A stretch of DNA of 64,000 bases from an uncultured Gammaproteobacteria bacterium (GTDB lineage: Bacteria; Pseudomonadota; Gammaproteobacteria; JAADHQ01). The notes under the pieces are model-generated. The model searched no databases and was not told where the DNA came from. It was given only the letters and a program-made list of their open reading frames with translations. Within the stretch, counting starts at the first letter, position 1. Each line of letters starts with the position of its first letter. Location of the stretch: the NCBI GenBank assembly GCA_947258655.1, contig CAMYJD010000001.1, positions 205,242-269,241 of the forward strand, read 5' to 3'. Below are positions 42,123 to 52,123 of the stretch, in pieces. Position numbers and translations under genes: made by a program.

Positions 42123-42896
42123 CTAGCGCACCAGGATCAACAAACAGGAGAGCACATCCAACAATCTGCGTACTTCACCTCCCTGTTTCAGTAATATATT
42201 TTCAAGCGGCAATATAACCAGACCGGGTGAATGGGCCTTGACCACGTTTATAATATTTATGATATTATATTCGTCTACATGCAGGCATTTGACCTGGTAT
42301 TTGCCTGGTGGTAACTGCTCCAGCACTTCGTCCTCTTTAGATTGACTGGTGGTCAACACCAGTAACGGCCTCATCGCAGCCTCGGCATTCATCGACTTGA
42401 TAACCCTGACGGCCCTGTGTGCCTGCAATGATCCATCATAAAACAATACAACAGGACGGCTTCTGTCTGTTGATACGGTACGATCCCTGTCTTCTGTCAG
42501 GCGTTTTTTAGGTGTCATCAGGATCAATTGATAATCTTCAGACTCCCTGATGACGGATTCCAGGCGTGGTCCCCTGACCGTACGGAATGAACAGCCTACA
42601 TGGGATAATTCTGACATTTCCTCCAGCACCTGACGCATCTGTGCTGCAACAGCATTCAGATTGCGTTCTATTGAACGGCTACTCAAATCGCGTGACAGCG
42701 CCGTGTTTAAGGTAATTTCCCGCGTAAACGGTAAATTCGCCAGCTGCAGTAATTCTGTATCCTCGATAAACAGACCACACAAATTCGCCTGCAACCGTGA
42801 AGCGAGTATAACAGCGGTCTCCATGATGGATATATTGAATCCCCCGCAATCCACGCTGATGATTATGCGCTCGATATTATGATTTGTATCATTCAT
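42123..42896 (-). CDS. Universal stress protein-like, two half domains
   Basis: A ~257-residue cytoplasmic protein that looks like two degenerate UspA folds. The first half has RIIISVDCGGFNISIMETAVILASRLQANLCGLFIED and a second-half-like YQLILMTPKKR; the second half has RPVVLFYDGSLQAHRAVRVIKSM and ends GLVILPLEN. The GxxGS ATP-binding loop is not clear in either half. The track start is GTG 42908. The ATG at 42896 overlaps the Lon gene end by 8 bp, so the two are translationally coupled. Confidence 0.7.
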   Translation of the reverse strand: MNDTNHNIERIIISVDCGGFNISIMETAVILASRLQANLCGLFIEDTELLQLANLPFTREITLNTALSRDLSSRSIERNLNAVAAQMRQVLEEMSELSHVGCSFRTVRGPRLESVIRESEDYQLILMTPKKRLTEDRDRTVSTDRSRPVVLFYDGSLQAHRAVRVIKSMNAEAAMRPLLVLTTSQSKEDEVLEQLPPGKYQVKCLHVDEYNIINIINVVKAHSPGLVILPLENILLKQGGEVRRLLDVLSCLLILVR

Positions 42897-45321
42897 TTTC
42901 AACTTCACGTTCGTCGGATTTCATCGTACTTGAGTATTCCCTGCGTTTTCTTGTCAATTCCTCAAGACGATTCTGCACCCTGCCATTGATAGTCACGGCT
43001 GGATATTTGCCTTGTTCATCCGCAGCTCCCGCGCTCAAACCTGTCAGTATCTCCATCGCATCGTCAATCGTATCTATGGCGTAAATAGAAAACTGCTGCT
43101 GGCGTACTGCATCGACTACATCATTACGCAACATAAGATGCGTGATATTTGAACGTGGTATAATCACACCCTGCTCTCCATTCAGGCCACGCGCCGAACA
43201 GATATCAAAAAAGCCTTCCACCTTCTCATTGACGCCACCAATCGCCTGAATCTGCCCTAACTGGTTGACAGAGCCTGTGATTGCCAGTGATTGTGCCAGT
43301 GGGATCTCTGCAAGCGCCGATAATAATGCACACAACTCTGCCGCAGAGGCACTGTCACCTTCGACCTGCGCATAGGATTGTTCGAATACGAGACTTGCCG
43401 ACAATGAAAGTGGCTGTTCTCTGGCATAGCGACCTGCGAGGTAGGATGACAATATAAGCACACCCTTGGAATGAATCGCACCTCCCAGTTTAACTTCTCG
43501 CTCAATATCGATAACCTTGCCCGAACCCAGTCTCGCGGTTGCTGTCACGCGTGAAGGGCGCCCGAATGCATAGTCACCCAGCTGAATGACTGTCAACGCA
43601 TTGATCTGAGCAACCTTGCTACCATCTGTTTCCAGCAGGTATATATCCCGCAGTACCTGCTCATGCATGCGTTCGCGAAGCTGATCGAGACGTTGTATAC
43701 GTGTATCGATCGCCTTCTGAACATCATCACTGCAGATCACATCATGATCCTGCTCGGAAGCCCAGTAGTCTGCTTCGCGCATCAGATCGAGCAGGTTTCC
43801 CATATGCAGGGAAAGTTTTTCACTATCTTCGGCTTTCCTTGCACACTCCTCGATAATACGTGCTACACCAGCGCCATCGATCGGTTTCAGCTCGTTCTCG
43901 TGTTGTAAACTCGCAATCCATTTTGCATAAAGTGTTGTACTCTCAGGACTACGATCGAAATCTTCGGCAAAATCTGCGGCAACCTTGAACAACTGGTTAA
44001 ATTCCGGATCATATTCCTTGAGTAGATAATAAAGCAGGCGATCTCCAGTTAGCACAACCTTGACATCTATCGGTATCGGCTCCGGTTCCAGAGATATCGT
44101 ACTGACAATACTCAACATCTGCTCCATGGACTCGATCCGTACTTCATGTGCACGTAAGGCCCTTTTCAGCCCTTCCCATGCAAAAGGTGACAACAGGATC
44201 TTTCTTACATCCATGACCAGGTAACCGCCATTCGCACGATGCAATGCCCCGGCCTTGATCAGGGTGAAATTGGTAAGTAATGTACCCAATTGCGCCATAT
44301 GCTCTATACGACCCATCAGATTATGGTAGCTGGGATTATCCTCGTAGATGACGGGTGCACCGGTGACATTGCTGTTATCGACAAGCACATTGACCTGATA
44401 CTGCATGATAAGACCCGACAATTGCTTGTTCTCTTCGAGCGGTTGCTCAGCACTACCATGTTTTCTGAATTCATCGACATTATCAATAATGTTATCATTA
44501 ACTGCATCAATGAATTTCAGCACTTGCGGGAAATCATGATACCTGTTTTGCAGATCGGCGATAAACTGATCCACTGTCATCTGAGAAATTTCCCGATTGA
44601 GCTCCTTAACCCTGGCCCTGCTTTCCTTGGCCCAGACAGGTATCTGGCGGATGGCCTTCCTTATTTCCTCTTCTATTTCAGTTGTTTGTTTTCTGATTTC
44701 TTCCTGCTCTGCTTCGGGTAGTTTCTCAAACTCTTCTGGTGATAATATTTTATCTTTGCGCCTTGGACCAATGGTATAGCCGCCGGGTGTACGCATCAGT
44801 ACGATATCTTTTTCAGCTGCCTTTTCGCTTATTTTCGCAAAAACATTTTCCTCCTTCGCGTTAAGCTCATCATTGATCTCCTGCACACGTGCCCTGTATT
44901 CATCACCTTCGAATGCAGCCGGTATCGCCACCAACAGGTCGTCAATCAGCTGCTCCATGTCATCACGCAGTTTGTTGGCGAATCCGGCCGGCAGCTTCAT
45001 CGCTATGGGCTTATGGTAATGCTCGAAATTATTGACATAACACCAGTCGCTGGGGACTGGAGAATCTTTCACCTTGGAGTCAAGCAGGCGTTTGACCATG
45101 GTATGTTTACCAAGACCTGTCGAGCCCGCTACATACAGATTATAGCCATCATGTTGTATGCCGATACCAAATTTCAGTGCCTCCAAAGCACGTGGTTGGC
45201 CGATGCTCTCAACCATGACACCCAAATCTTCAGTCGTTTTAAACCCAAAAGTGGATACATCACAGGCATGGTAGAGTTGTTCCGGTGTCAATGTATAATT
45301 ATTCTTGTTTACAGTATCCAT
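42889..45321 (-). CDS. Lon-type AAA+ ATP-dependent protease (AAA_32 subfamily)
   Basis: An 810-residue protease of the LonB/YcbZ-like group that lacks the classical Lon N-domain. The AAA module has Walker A GSTGLGKHT (66-74), a long helical insertion (~170-260), and a Walker-B/HRANGGYLVMDVRKILL region. The C-terminal Lon protease domain shows the catalytic Ser in VEGDSASAAELCALLSAL and the Lys in GGVNEKVEGFFD. It differs from housekeeping Lon, so specialised substrates are likely. It is followed by the overlapping Usp-like gene, which hints at a stress role. Confidence 0.92.
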   Translation of the reverse strand: MDTVNKNNYTLTPEQLYHACDVSTFGFKTTEDLGVMVESIGQPRALEALKFGIGIQHDGYNLYVAGSTGLGKHTMVKRLLDSKVKDSPVPSDWCYVNNFEHYHKPIAMKLPAGFANKLRDDMEQLIDDLLVAIPAAFEGDEYRARVQEINDELNAKEENVFAKISEKAAEKDIVLMRTPGGYTIGPRRKDKILSPEEFEKLPEAEQEEIRKQTTEIEEEIRKAIRQIPVWAKESRARVKELNREISQMTVDQFIADLQNRYHDFPQVLKFIDAVNDNIIDNVDEFRKHGSAEQPLEENKQLSGLIMQYQVNVLVDNSNVTGAPVIYEDNPSYHNLMGRIEHMAQLGTLLTNFTLIKAGALHRANGGYLVMDVRKILLSPFAWEGLKRALRAHEVRIESMEQMLSIVSTISLEPEPIPIDVKVVLTGDRLLYYLLKEYDPEFNQLFKVAADFAEDFDRSPESTTLYAKWIASLQHENELKPIDGAGVARIIEECARKAEDSEKLSLHMGNLLDLMREADYWASEQDHDVICSDDVQKAIDTRIQRLDQLRERMHEQVLRDIYLLETDGSKVAQINALTVIQLGDYAFGRPSRVTATARLGSGKVIDIEREVKLGGAIHSKGVLILSSYLAGRYAREQPLSLSASLVFEQSYAQVEGDSASAAELCALLSALAEIPLAQSLAITGSVNQLGQIQAIGGVNEKVEGFFDICSARGLNGEQGVIIPRSNITHLMLRNDVVDAVRQQQFSIYAIDTIDDAMEILTGLSAGAADEQGKYPAVTINGRVQNRLEELTRKRREYSSTMKSDEREVENE

Positions 45322-45417
45322 ATCTCATCTTTTTGTTTATCGAATTACGTCTAAACATGCAGTATTCCACTATTTTATCTGACACTCGTCAACAACTATG
45401 TGAAAGTATCATGATGG

Positions 45418-46173
45418 TCAGGGCCGCTTGCTCTTTTCGATCAGGGTGTCGACCAGATCCATGGGTAGCGGGAAAACGATCGTATTGCTACGCTCGCCTG
45501 CGATTTCTGTCAGCGTTTGCAGATAACGCAACTGTAATGCCTGCGATTGTTGGGAAAGGGTTTTGGCTGCTTCAAGTAACTTGACCGAGGCCTGCATTTC
45601 ACCTTCAGCATGAATAACCTTGGCGCGCCGCGCACGTTCAGCCTCTGCCTGCTTGGCAATCGCCCGAACCATACTTTCATCCAGGTCAACGTGTTTGATT
45701 TCGACATTACTGACCTTGATACCCCAGGCATCGGTCTGTTTGTCGAGTATATTCTGCACATCAATATTCAGACGTTCCCGTTCGGACAACATCTCATCCA
45801 GTTCATGCTGACCCAGTACCGAGCGCAACGTTGTCTGTGCGAGCTGACTGGTCGCCATGTAATAGTTTTCTACCTGGATAATGGATTTCTCCGGATCTAT
45901 GACACGGAAATACACCACCGCATTGACCTTGACAGATACGTTATCACGAGAGATGACATCCTGACTCGGAACATCCATAACGACAGTTCGCAAATCCACC
46001 CTGACCATCTGCTGGATGAACGGGATAATGATTATGAAACCGGGGCCCTTCACTTTCCAGAAACGGCCGAGCAGGAAAACGACGCCGCGCTCGTATTCCC
46101 TCAGTATCTTGATGGCACTGAAAAGAAAAAGTGCAACAAATGTTACTACTATATAAAGCGTATATAGTGTCAT
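45418..46173 (-). CDS. Slipin/stomatin-like SPFH protein
   Basis: A 251-residue SPFH/band 7 protein with an N-terminal membrane hairpin ([35 protein letters not shown]) and the slipin features [43 protein letters not shown] and [14 protein letters not shown]. Such proteins assemble into membrane scaffolds. In archaea and bacteria the partner is the NfeD protease, which is the upstream gene here, overlapping by 4 bp. The pair may control membrane protein quality or lipid domains. Confidence 0.95.
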   Translation of the reverse strand: MTLYTLYIVVTFVALFLFSAIKILREYERGVVFLLGRFWKVKGPGFIIIIPFIQQMVRVDLRTVVMDVPSQDVISRDNVSVKVNAVVYFRVIDPEKSIIQVENYYMATSQLAQTTLRSVLGQHELDEMLSERERLNIDVQNILDKQTDAWGIKVSNVEIKHVDLDESMVRAIAKQAEAERARRAKVIHAEGEMQASVKLLEAAKTLSQQSQALQLRYLQTLTEIAGERSNTIVFPLPMDLVDTLIEKSKRP

Positions 46174-47534
46174 TGTTCTTGCTCCTGTGTGTATTTACTG
46201 AACGGCTTGACGTGCAGGATCAATCCCTTGATACCGACAACCTCTACTGCCTGGTCTTTCTGCAAGGGACTATCGCTGGCTGCGCGCCAGGTTTCTCCAT
46301 GCACAGCTACACGTCCTTCATGTTCGAAGTCCTGCAATACCACGGCCTCGCTACCCACCAGTTCTTCGTGGCCGCTGACAACCGGTCTGCGCCTGGCCTT
46401 GATCGCCATCCCAACTACGAAAATAAACAATAACGCACTACTGATGGTAAATGTAATAATGACCGACAGATCAACACCAAAACCGGGCACATCGGTATCC
46501 ATCAAGATAATGGATCCGATGACAAATGCAACGGTCCCGCCGATGCCTAAAATACCAAAGCTCGGCTGAAAGGCCTCTCCGATCATCAGTGCGACACCCA
46601 ACAGGATCAGGCCCATACCGGCATAGTTTATCGGTAACAACTGGAACGAATACATTGCCAATAACAAGGCGATGGCCCCGATCGTCCCCGGCACAATAGC
46701 ACCCGGATTGGAGAATTCAAGGATCAGTCCATAAATACCCATCAACATCAGGATATAGGCTACATTCGGATTGGTGATGACACTAAGCAATCGGCTGCGC
46801 CAGTCCGGGTCAATCTCGCGGATGGCCAGTCCTGTGGTATTCAAGGTTCGTTCACGACCCTGAACCATGACCTTACGGCCATTGATCTGTGTCAGCAGGT
46901 CAGCCATACCGCTGGCAACAATATCGATGACATTGAGCTTAAGGGCTTCATTAGCCTGTAGACTGGCGGCCTCGCGCACGGCTTTTTCGGCCCATTCCTG
47001 GTTACGTCCCCGTAATTCAGCGAGGCCACGAATATAGGCCACTGCATCATTGATGATCTTTTTTTGCATAGGATCCTTATTCGCTACCTTGTCTTTTTCA
47101 TCCTTGCCACTGATGTCGGGTGGCGATATCCCACCGACCTTGACCGGTGTGGCAGCACCGAGGTTGGTGCCCGGGGCCATCGCCGCAACATGGCTGGCAT
47201 AAAGGATATAGGTCCCTGCGCTCGCGGCACGTGATCCGCTCGGGGCAACATAGGTCACGACAGGTACAGATGAATTGATAATATTCTTGATAATCCCGCG
47301 CATGGCAGAATCAAGCCCCCCGGGCGTATCCATACGAATTATGACGAGTTCTGCCTGTTGCTGATCCGCCTTTTCCAGAGAGCGCACAATATAATCCTCG
47401 GTTGCAGGACCAATGGCATCATTCACAAGCAGGCGTATGGCAATCCGCTCTCCGCTTTCTGCTGTCAATACAGGCGACAACAGGCAAGATACAAGCAGCA
47501 TTGAAATAATCGCGAATAGCCTTGTCGTTACCAT
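46170..47534 (-). CDS. NfeD-family membrane serine protease
   Basis: A ~454-residue ClpP-class membrane protease. After a signal peptide comes the protease domain, with IRMDTPGG, the nucleophile loop [13 protein letters not shown] and a Lys general base in the [14 protein letters not shown] region. Four to six membrane helices follow, then a C-terminal NfeD OB-fold ([23 protein letters not shown]). The archaeal counterpart cleaves the hydrophobic tail of its slipin. The track starts at 47573; I prefer ATG 47534 ([16 protein letters not shown]), which gives a normal signal peptide and has GGGAA upstream. Confidence 0.93.
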   Translation of the reverse strand: MVTTRLFAIISMLLVSCLLSPVLTAESGERIAIRLLVNDAIGPATEDYIVRSLEKADQQQAELVIIRMDTPGGLDSAMRGIIKNIINSSVPVVTYVAPSGSRAASAGTYILYASHVAAMAPGTNLGAATPVKVGGISPPDISGKDEKDKVANKDPMQKKIINDAVAYIRGLAELRGRNQEWAEKAVREAASLQANEALKLNVIDIVASGMADLLTQINGRKVMVQGRERTLNTTGLAIREIDPDWRSRLLSVITNPNVAYILMLMGIYGLILEFSNPGAIVPGTIGAIALLLAMYSFQLLPINYAGMGLILLGVALMIGEAFQPSFGILGIGGTVAFVIGSIILMDTDVPGFGVDLSVIITFTISSALLFIFVVGMAIKARRRPVVSGHEELVGSEAVVLQDFEHEGRVAVHGETWRAASDSPLQKDQAVEVVGIKGLILHVKPFSKYTQEQEQ

Positions 47535-47796
47535 AAAAAATGATTCCCTGAATAACAATGTAAGCATAGACAATGTACCGTATAGTTGCGAGACATGTCA
47601 CCGTTTATAATTCCATGTTTTCCTTATACTGGATAATGACTTTAAAATTGATGATATAAATCAATACTCTTTATTATTCTTTGTACTAATATTTGTAATA
47701 TAGTTGCATTTATGTGGCAAATATTCATACATGCTGCAGTTATGTCATGTTTTAATATTATTAGCAGACGTGCTATTTCAGATACGGAGAGCATCA

Positions 47797-48930
47797 ATGG
47801 AAGACATGTTCAGTTATAGCGATGAATTGGGTCCGCTAAAGGTCATTCATGTTCATGAACCTTCCGTTAACCTGAAGGCTGTCCTGGTTATCGACAATAT
47901 CGCCAAGGGTCCTTCCATCGGTGGCGTACGTATGGCAGCCGATGTCAGCACTGAGGAATGTATACGCCTGGCCAGGGCCATGACCTTCAAGAATGCCGCC
48001 GCCGGGCTCCCCCATGGCGGTGGTAAAGCCGTACTCTATGGCGATCCAAAAATGCCCAGGGAAGAGAAGGAGCGCCTGATCAGGGCCCTCGCCAATGCAC
48101 TGCGCAATGAGGAAACCTATATCTTTGCACCGGATATGGGAACCGATGAGGAATGCATGGCCTGGGTCAGGGATGAAATCGGGCGCGTGGTCGCATTACC
48201 GCGTGAAATAGGCGGCATACCGCTTGATGAAATCGGTGCAACCGGCTGGGGATTGAGCCATGTAGTCGACGTAGCCTTGCAGCATTGTGATTTTGAACTG
48301 CAGGGCGCGCGCCTGGTCGTACAGGGTTTTGGTGCCGTCGGCATGCACGTAGCACGCTTTCTTACCGCCAAAGGCGCCATTCTCGTCGGCGTAGCCGACT
48401 CGCGTGGCGCCATTCATAATGCAAATGGCATCGATGTCGATATATTATGCGAGATCAAAAAGGACGGCAAATGTGTCAGCGAATATGCCGATGCTGTAAC
48501 AATGGAGCGTGATGATGTCATTGGTGTGGAATGTGATATCTGGATACCGGCGGCCAGACCCGATGTGGTCAACAAGGAAAATGTACATCGTCTGAATACC
48601 AGGCTCGTGGTTGAAGGCGCCAATATTCCATTTACGCATGATGCCGAAAAATACCTGCATGAAAAAGGTATTCTGTGTGTCCCCGACTTTATTGCCAATG
48701 CCGGTGGCGTCATCTGCGCGGCGATGGAATACCACGGCTCCAGCGAGGCCGCCGCATTGGCAACCATCGAGGAAAAACTTAAACGTAATACCAGCCTGGT
48801 ACTGGATGCCGTCAAGCAAAAACAGGTCTTGCCGCGCGAGGCCTCGATGGAACTCGCTGTTGAGCGCGTTAAAAAGGCCATGGGCTTCCGCCGCTATTCA
48901 CTGTTCTCATCAGCACCGGGATTTACCTGA
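47797..48930 (+). CDS. Leucine/valine-type amino acid dehydrogenase
   Basis: A 377-residue Glu/Leu/Phe/Val dehydrogenase that interconverts an amino acid with its 2-oxoacid and ammonia, using NAD(P). The motif MTFKNAAAGLPHGGGKAVLYGDP contains the substrate-binding and catalytic lysines and resembles leucine dehydrogenases more than hexameric glutamate dehydrogenases. GGVRM, PDMGTDEECMAWV, the Rossmann VVQGFGAVGMHVARF and PDFIANAGGVICA are also present. The start is ATG 47797 with GGAG upstream; the track's earlier start adds an unlikely 31 residues. The position before a 2-oxoacid:ferredoxin oxidoreductase suggests branched-chain or aromatic substrates. Confidence 0.92.
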   Translation: MEDMFSYSDELGPLKVIHVHEPSVNLKAVLVIDNIAKGPSIGGVRMAADVSTEECIRLARAMTFKNAAAGLPHGGGKAVLYGDPKMPREEKERLIRALANALRNEETYIFAPDMGTDEECMAWVRDEIGRVVALPREIGGIPLDEIGATGWGLSHVVDVALQHCDFELQGARLVVQGFGAVGMHVARFLTAKGAILVGVADSRGAIHNANGIDVDILCEIKKDGKCVSEYADAVTMERDDVIGVECDIWIPAARPDVVNKENVHRLNTRLVVEGANIPFTHDAEKYLHEKGILCVPDFIANAGGVICAAMEYHGSSEAAALATIEEKLKRNTSLVLDAVKQKQVLPREASMELAVERVKKAMGFRRYSLFSSAPGFT

Positions 48931-48967
48931 TACTGATACAGTAATAATTTAGCAAATAGGAACCGTT

Positions 48968-49900
48968 ATGTACCGTATACGTTTTCATGGACGGGGTGGA
49001 CAAGGCATGAAGACCGCTAGTCGCATCCTCGGTACGGCCTTCTTCCTCGAAGGCTATGAGGTCCAGGATGCGCCGCGTTATGGTGCCGAACGCCGTGGCG
49101 CGCCGATATTCGCCTATGTACGCGCCGACCATGCCGCGATCAATGAACGCGGTATTATCCAGCATCCCGACCTCGTGATTGTTGCGGATGATAGCCTCGT
49201 ACCGGTAGCCGGCGCTGGCGTGGTTACCGGCATCGATGCACATACAGTGTTACTGATCAATAGTGACGAGCCCCCCGAACTGTGGAAACAGCGTCTGAAT
49301 TTCGCCGGCCAGGTATTTACGCTACCTGTCGAAACGGAAGATCGTGCCGAGTTACGCTTCATCGGCGCAACCTGTTCAGGTGCCGCGGCACGCCTGCTCG
49401 GCGTTATCACACGCGCTTCATTGAGCCAGGCAATCACAGAGGAATTACAGGCCTTGGGTGATGCCGTCGTCGACAAGAATCTGGCCAAGGCGCTAACGGC
49501 CTATGACCTGATGGAAGCACATCGCGGCTGTGTCGGTACCAGCAGCAAGGTTTCTGCTACCGACTACCAAAACCCGGCATGGGTCAATCTGCCTTTTGAT
49601 GACGCCCGTATTGCTGCGCCGGCGATCCATGCCGCCGCTACCAGCGTGCAGGTCAATACCGGCTTATGGCGTACATTACGCCCCGTTATCGATTACGAAC
49701 TGTGCAATAAATGCTGGTGGATATGCAGCAGTTTTTGTCCCGATGGCGCCATTGATGTCGATGATAAGGGTGTCCCGCATATCGACTACGACCATTGCAA
49801 GGGCTGTATGGTCTGTGTTGCGCAATGTCCACCACATGCCATTGCTTCGGTGCCGGAACAGGAAGCCCAGGCACAAGATGCAGCGGGAGAAGTGACATGA
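48968..49900 (+). CDS. 2-oxoacid:ferredoxin oxidoreductase gamma-delta fusion
   Basis: A 310-residue fusion of the gamma subunit (MYRIRFHGRGGQGMKTASRILG; DAPRYGAERRGAPIFAYVR) with a C-terminal 8-Fe ferredoxin (delta) domain. The second cluster motif is regular (CKGCMVCVAQCPPHAI). The first, CNKCWWICSSFCP, has an extra residue between the second and third cysteines (CxxCx3Cx3CP). The enzyme passes electrons from 2-oxoacid oxidation to ferredoxin, or runs in reverse. The stop overlaps the alpha start (ATGA). Confidence 0.93.
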   Translation: MYRIRFHGRGGQGMKTASRILGTAFFLEGYEVQDAPRYGAERRGAPIFAYVRADHAAINERGIIQHPDLVIVADDSLVPVAGAGVVTGIDAHTVLLINSDEPPELWKQRLNFAGQVFTLPVETEDRAELRFIGATCSGAAARLLGVITRASLSQAITEELQALGDAVVDKNLAKALTAYDLMEAHRGCVGTSSKVSATDYQNPAWVNLPFDDARIAAPAIHAAATSVQVNTGLWRTLRPVIDYELCNKCWWICSSFCPDGAIDVDDKGVPHIDYDHCKGCMVCVAQCPPHAIASVPEQEAQAQDAAGEVT

Positions 49901-51168
49901 AACGCATGCTGTTAACCGGTAATGGTGCGGCAGCCTGGGGCGCACGTCTGGCAGCAACAGACTATATCCCTGCGTTTCCGATCACACCGCAAACCGAAAT
50001 TATCGAAGCTTTGGCCAACTGGATCGATAATGGCGCAATGAATGCACGTCTGGTTACACTGGAATCCGAACATTCGATGATCACCGCAGCGGGAGCGGCC
50101 GCCGCGACTGGCGTCCGTGTATTCAGTGCGACCTCGAGCCAGGGACTGCTGTATGCCATGGAGATGCTGTACACGGTATCGGGATGGCGTGCCCCGTTCG
50201 TACTGACCAATGTGTCGCGCGGCCTGGCTGCACCGATCACGCTGGAATCAGACCACACCGATGTCATGGCCGCTCGTGATAGTGGCTTCCTGCAAATTCA
50301 TTGCGCGACCTGCCAGGAGGTACTGGACAGTACCCTGATCGCCTATCGTCTGGCAGAAGATGCACGCGTGCGCCTGCCCGTGATTGTCAATCTGGACGGT
50401 TTTTATTTGTCCTTCACACGTGAGCCGGTACAACTCCCGGATCAGCAGATTGCAAAGGAGTTTGTCGGTCGATACGACGCAGAAAATATACGTTTTCGCG
50501 CCAGCGCACCGGTCAGTCAGGCCGTTGCCGTGCTCGGTGGTTCACCCTATTCCTACTTTCGCTATGAGACCCATCTGGCCGCACAAAATGCACTGCTCGT
50601 GTACGACGAGGTGGCAGCGGAATTTAACCAACGCTTTGGCAGACAACACAATGCGATCGAGGAATATCGCAGCGACGATGCCGACATTTTATTTGTCATG
50701 ATGGGTTCATTCGCGACCAAGGCAAAAGAAGCGGTCGACCTGTTACGTGATTCTGGCCAGGCAGTCGGTTTGTTACGCCCGCGCCTGATCAGGCCGTTCC
50801 CGACGCAATCGTTTCAACACCTGCTCGGCGGAAAAAAAGGTATCGCCGTCATCGACCAGAACCTGTCGATGGGCATGGGCGGCGTATTGCACGCCGAACT
50901 GAGTTCGGCACTGTATGGCCACGCCAATGCGCCTGCTACCCTGGTCAGTTTTATCGGTGGTCTGGGCGGTCGCGATATCAGTAGCGAGGAATTTTTTGAG
51001 ATGGCGGCGGTTACCCGCCGTGCCGTAGACGAGGGTGTCACACCTGCACCGCGTTTACTGTATAACGAAACCGAATTACGCGAGATCAGGAAACTACAGG
51101 CCGTTGCCCAGAGCGAGCGTGAAGAACTGCACAACAGTGCTGACAAGCCCAGCGGAGAGCAGCAATGA
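49897..51168 (+). CDS. 2-oxoacid:ferredoxin oxidoreductase alpha subunit
   Basis: The ~423-residue alpha subunit supplies the pyrimidine-type thiamine diphosphate fold and CoA site. Seen are GNGAAAWGARLAATDYIPAFPITPQTEIIEALANW, LESEHSMITAAGAAAATGVRVFSATSSQGLLYAMEMLY and the domain II RPRLIRPFP segment. The track start is inside the gamma-delta gene; ATG 49897 overlaps that gene's stop by 4 bp. Alpha, beta and gamma-delta are tightly coupled in one operon. Substrate (2-oxoisovalerate, pyruvate or an arylpyruvate) cannot be set from sequence alone. Confidence 0.94.
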   Translation: MKRMLLTGNGAAAWGARLAATDYIPAFPITPQTEIIEALANWIDNGAMNARLVTLESEHSMITAAGAAAATGVRVFSATSSQGLLYAMEMLYTVSGWRAPFVLTNVSRGLAAPITLESDHTDVMAARDSGFLQIHCATCQEVLDSTLIAYRLAEDARVRLPVIVNLDGFYLSFTREPVQLPDQQIAKEFVGRYDAENIRFRASAPVSQAVAVLGGSPYSYFRYETHLAAQNALLVYDEVAAEFNQRFGRQHNAIEEYRSDDADILFVMMGSFATKAKEAVDLLRDSGQAVGLLRPRLIRPFPTQSFQHLLGGKKGIAVIDQNLSMGMGGVLHAELSSALYGHANAPATLVSFIGGLGGRDISSEEFFEMAAVTRRAVDEGVTPAPRLLYNETELREIRKLQAVAQSEREELHNSADKPSGEQQ

Positions 51169-52091
51169 CTGACACAGCCGAAACCATATTCAAACGTCTC
51201 CGCGACCTGCCATCGACACATTTACTCGGCACCGGCACACCGATGTGTGCCGGCTGTGGCGGACTCCAGGCCCTGCATCAGATCTATGACATCATCGGCG
51301 AGAAATCGGTGTTTATCAATGCCGCCGGTTGCATGACCCTGTTGTCGGTATTCCCGTTCACACCGTTTCGGGGCTCATGGTTGTATACCGCAATGGCCTC
51401 GGCACCGGCCGGCGCCCAGGGTGTACGCGATGCCCTGGATATACTGCTGCAACAGCAACGCATAGCGGCGGAAGAGGACATGGAAGTGGTCGTACTGACC
51501 GGTGACGGCGCCGCCTATGGCATGGGTCTGTCGTCCACATCGGGAGCAATGGAACGTGATCTGGATTTCCTGTATATCTGTTATGACAATGAAGGTTATG
51601 GCAATACCGGTCAGCAATATTCCGGCGCCACACCACATGCGGCATTGACCTCTACCAGCAAGGGACCGCGTGGTTTCAGCGGTTTCAAGAAAGATCTGTT
51701 CTCGATATGGGCCGCGCATGAACCGGCCTATGTCGCCACCGTCATCGGTACCGAGCCGCTGGATCTCGCTCGTAAGATCGACAAGGCCCGCAACATGACA
51801 GGCCCGCGCATGATTATCGCCCTGGCACCGTGCCCGACCGGCTGGGACTATGATCCGAAGCAATCCGTCGACATCGGAAAGCTGGCCGTCAGGACCGGTA
51901 TCTGGCCATTGAAGGAATACGAGAACGGCAAGGTCGTGCACACGAAGATACCGAAGCAACGCAAGCCGGTTGAAGAATATCTGCAATGTCAGGGACGCTT
52001 CCGCCACCTGTTCGAACCGCAACGTAATGATGAACTGATCGATGCGCTACAGGCCAAAGTCGACAGTTATTGGCGAGACATCACCGAGTAA
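51165..52091 (+). CDS. 2-oxoacid:ferredoxin oxidoreductase beta subunit (TPP-binding)
   Basis: The 308-residue beta subunit binds thiamine diphosphate and a 4Fe-4S cluster. The TPP motif is GDGAAYGMGLSSTSGAMERDLDFLYICYDNEGYGNTGQQ-like, with GDG...N spacing intact. Cysteines for the cluster lie in MCAGCGG, AAGCMTL and APCPTGW. The sequence is closer to pyruvate/2-oxoisovalerate beta subunits than to indolepyruvate (IorA/B) enzymes. The start overlaps the alpha stop by 4 bp. Confidence 0.94.
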   Translation: MTDTAETIFKRLRDLPSTHLLGTGTPMCAGCGGLQALHQIYDIIGEKSVFINAAGCMTLLSVFPFTPFRGSWLYTAMASAPAGAQGVRDALDILLQQQRIAAEEDMEVVVLTGDGAAYGMGLSSTSGAMERDLDFLYICYDNEGYGNTGQQYSGATPHAALTSTSKGPRGFSGFKKDLFSIWAAHEPAYVATVIGTEPLDLARKIDKARNMTGPRMIIALAPCPTGWDYDPKQSVDIGKLAVRTGIWPLKEYENGKVVHTKIPKQRKPVEEYLQCQGRFRHLFEPQRNDELIDALQAKVDSYWRDITE

Positions 52092-52123
52092 TCGCAGTCA
52101 GAGCAGATGATAAAGGAAGCGAT

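Noticed and set aside
45610-46167. 185-residue plus-strand ORF
   Set aside because: Antisense to the slipin gene; no family features.
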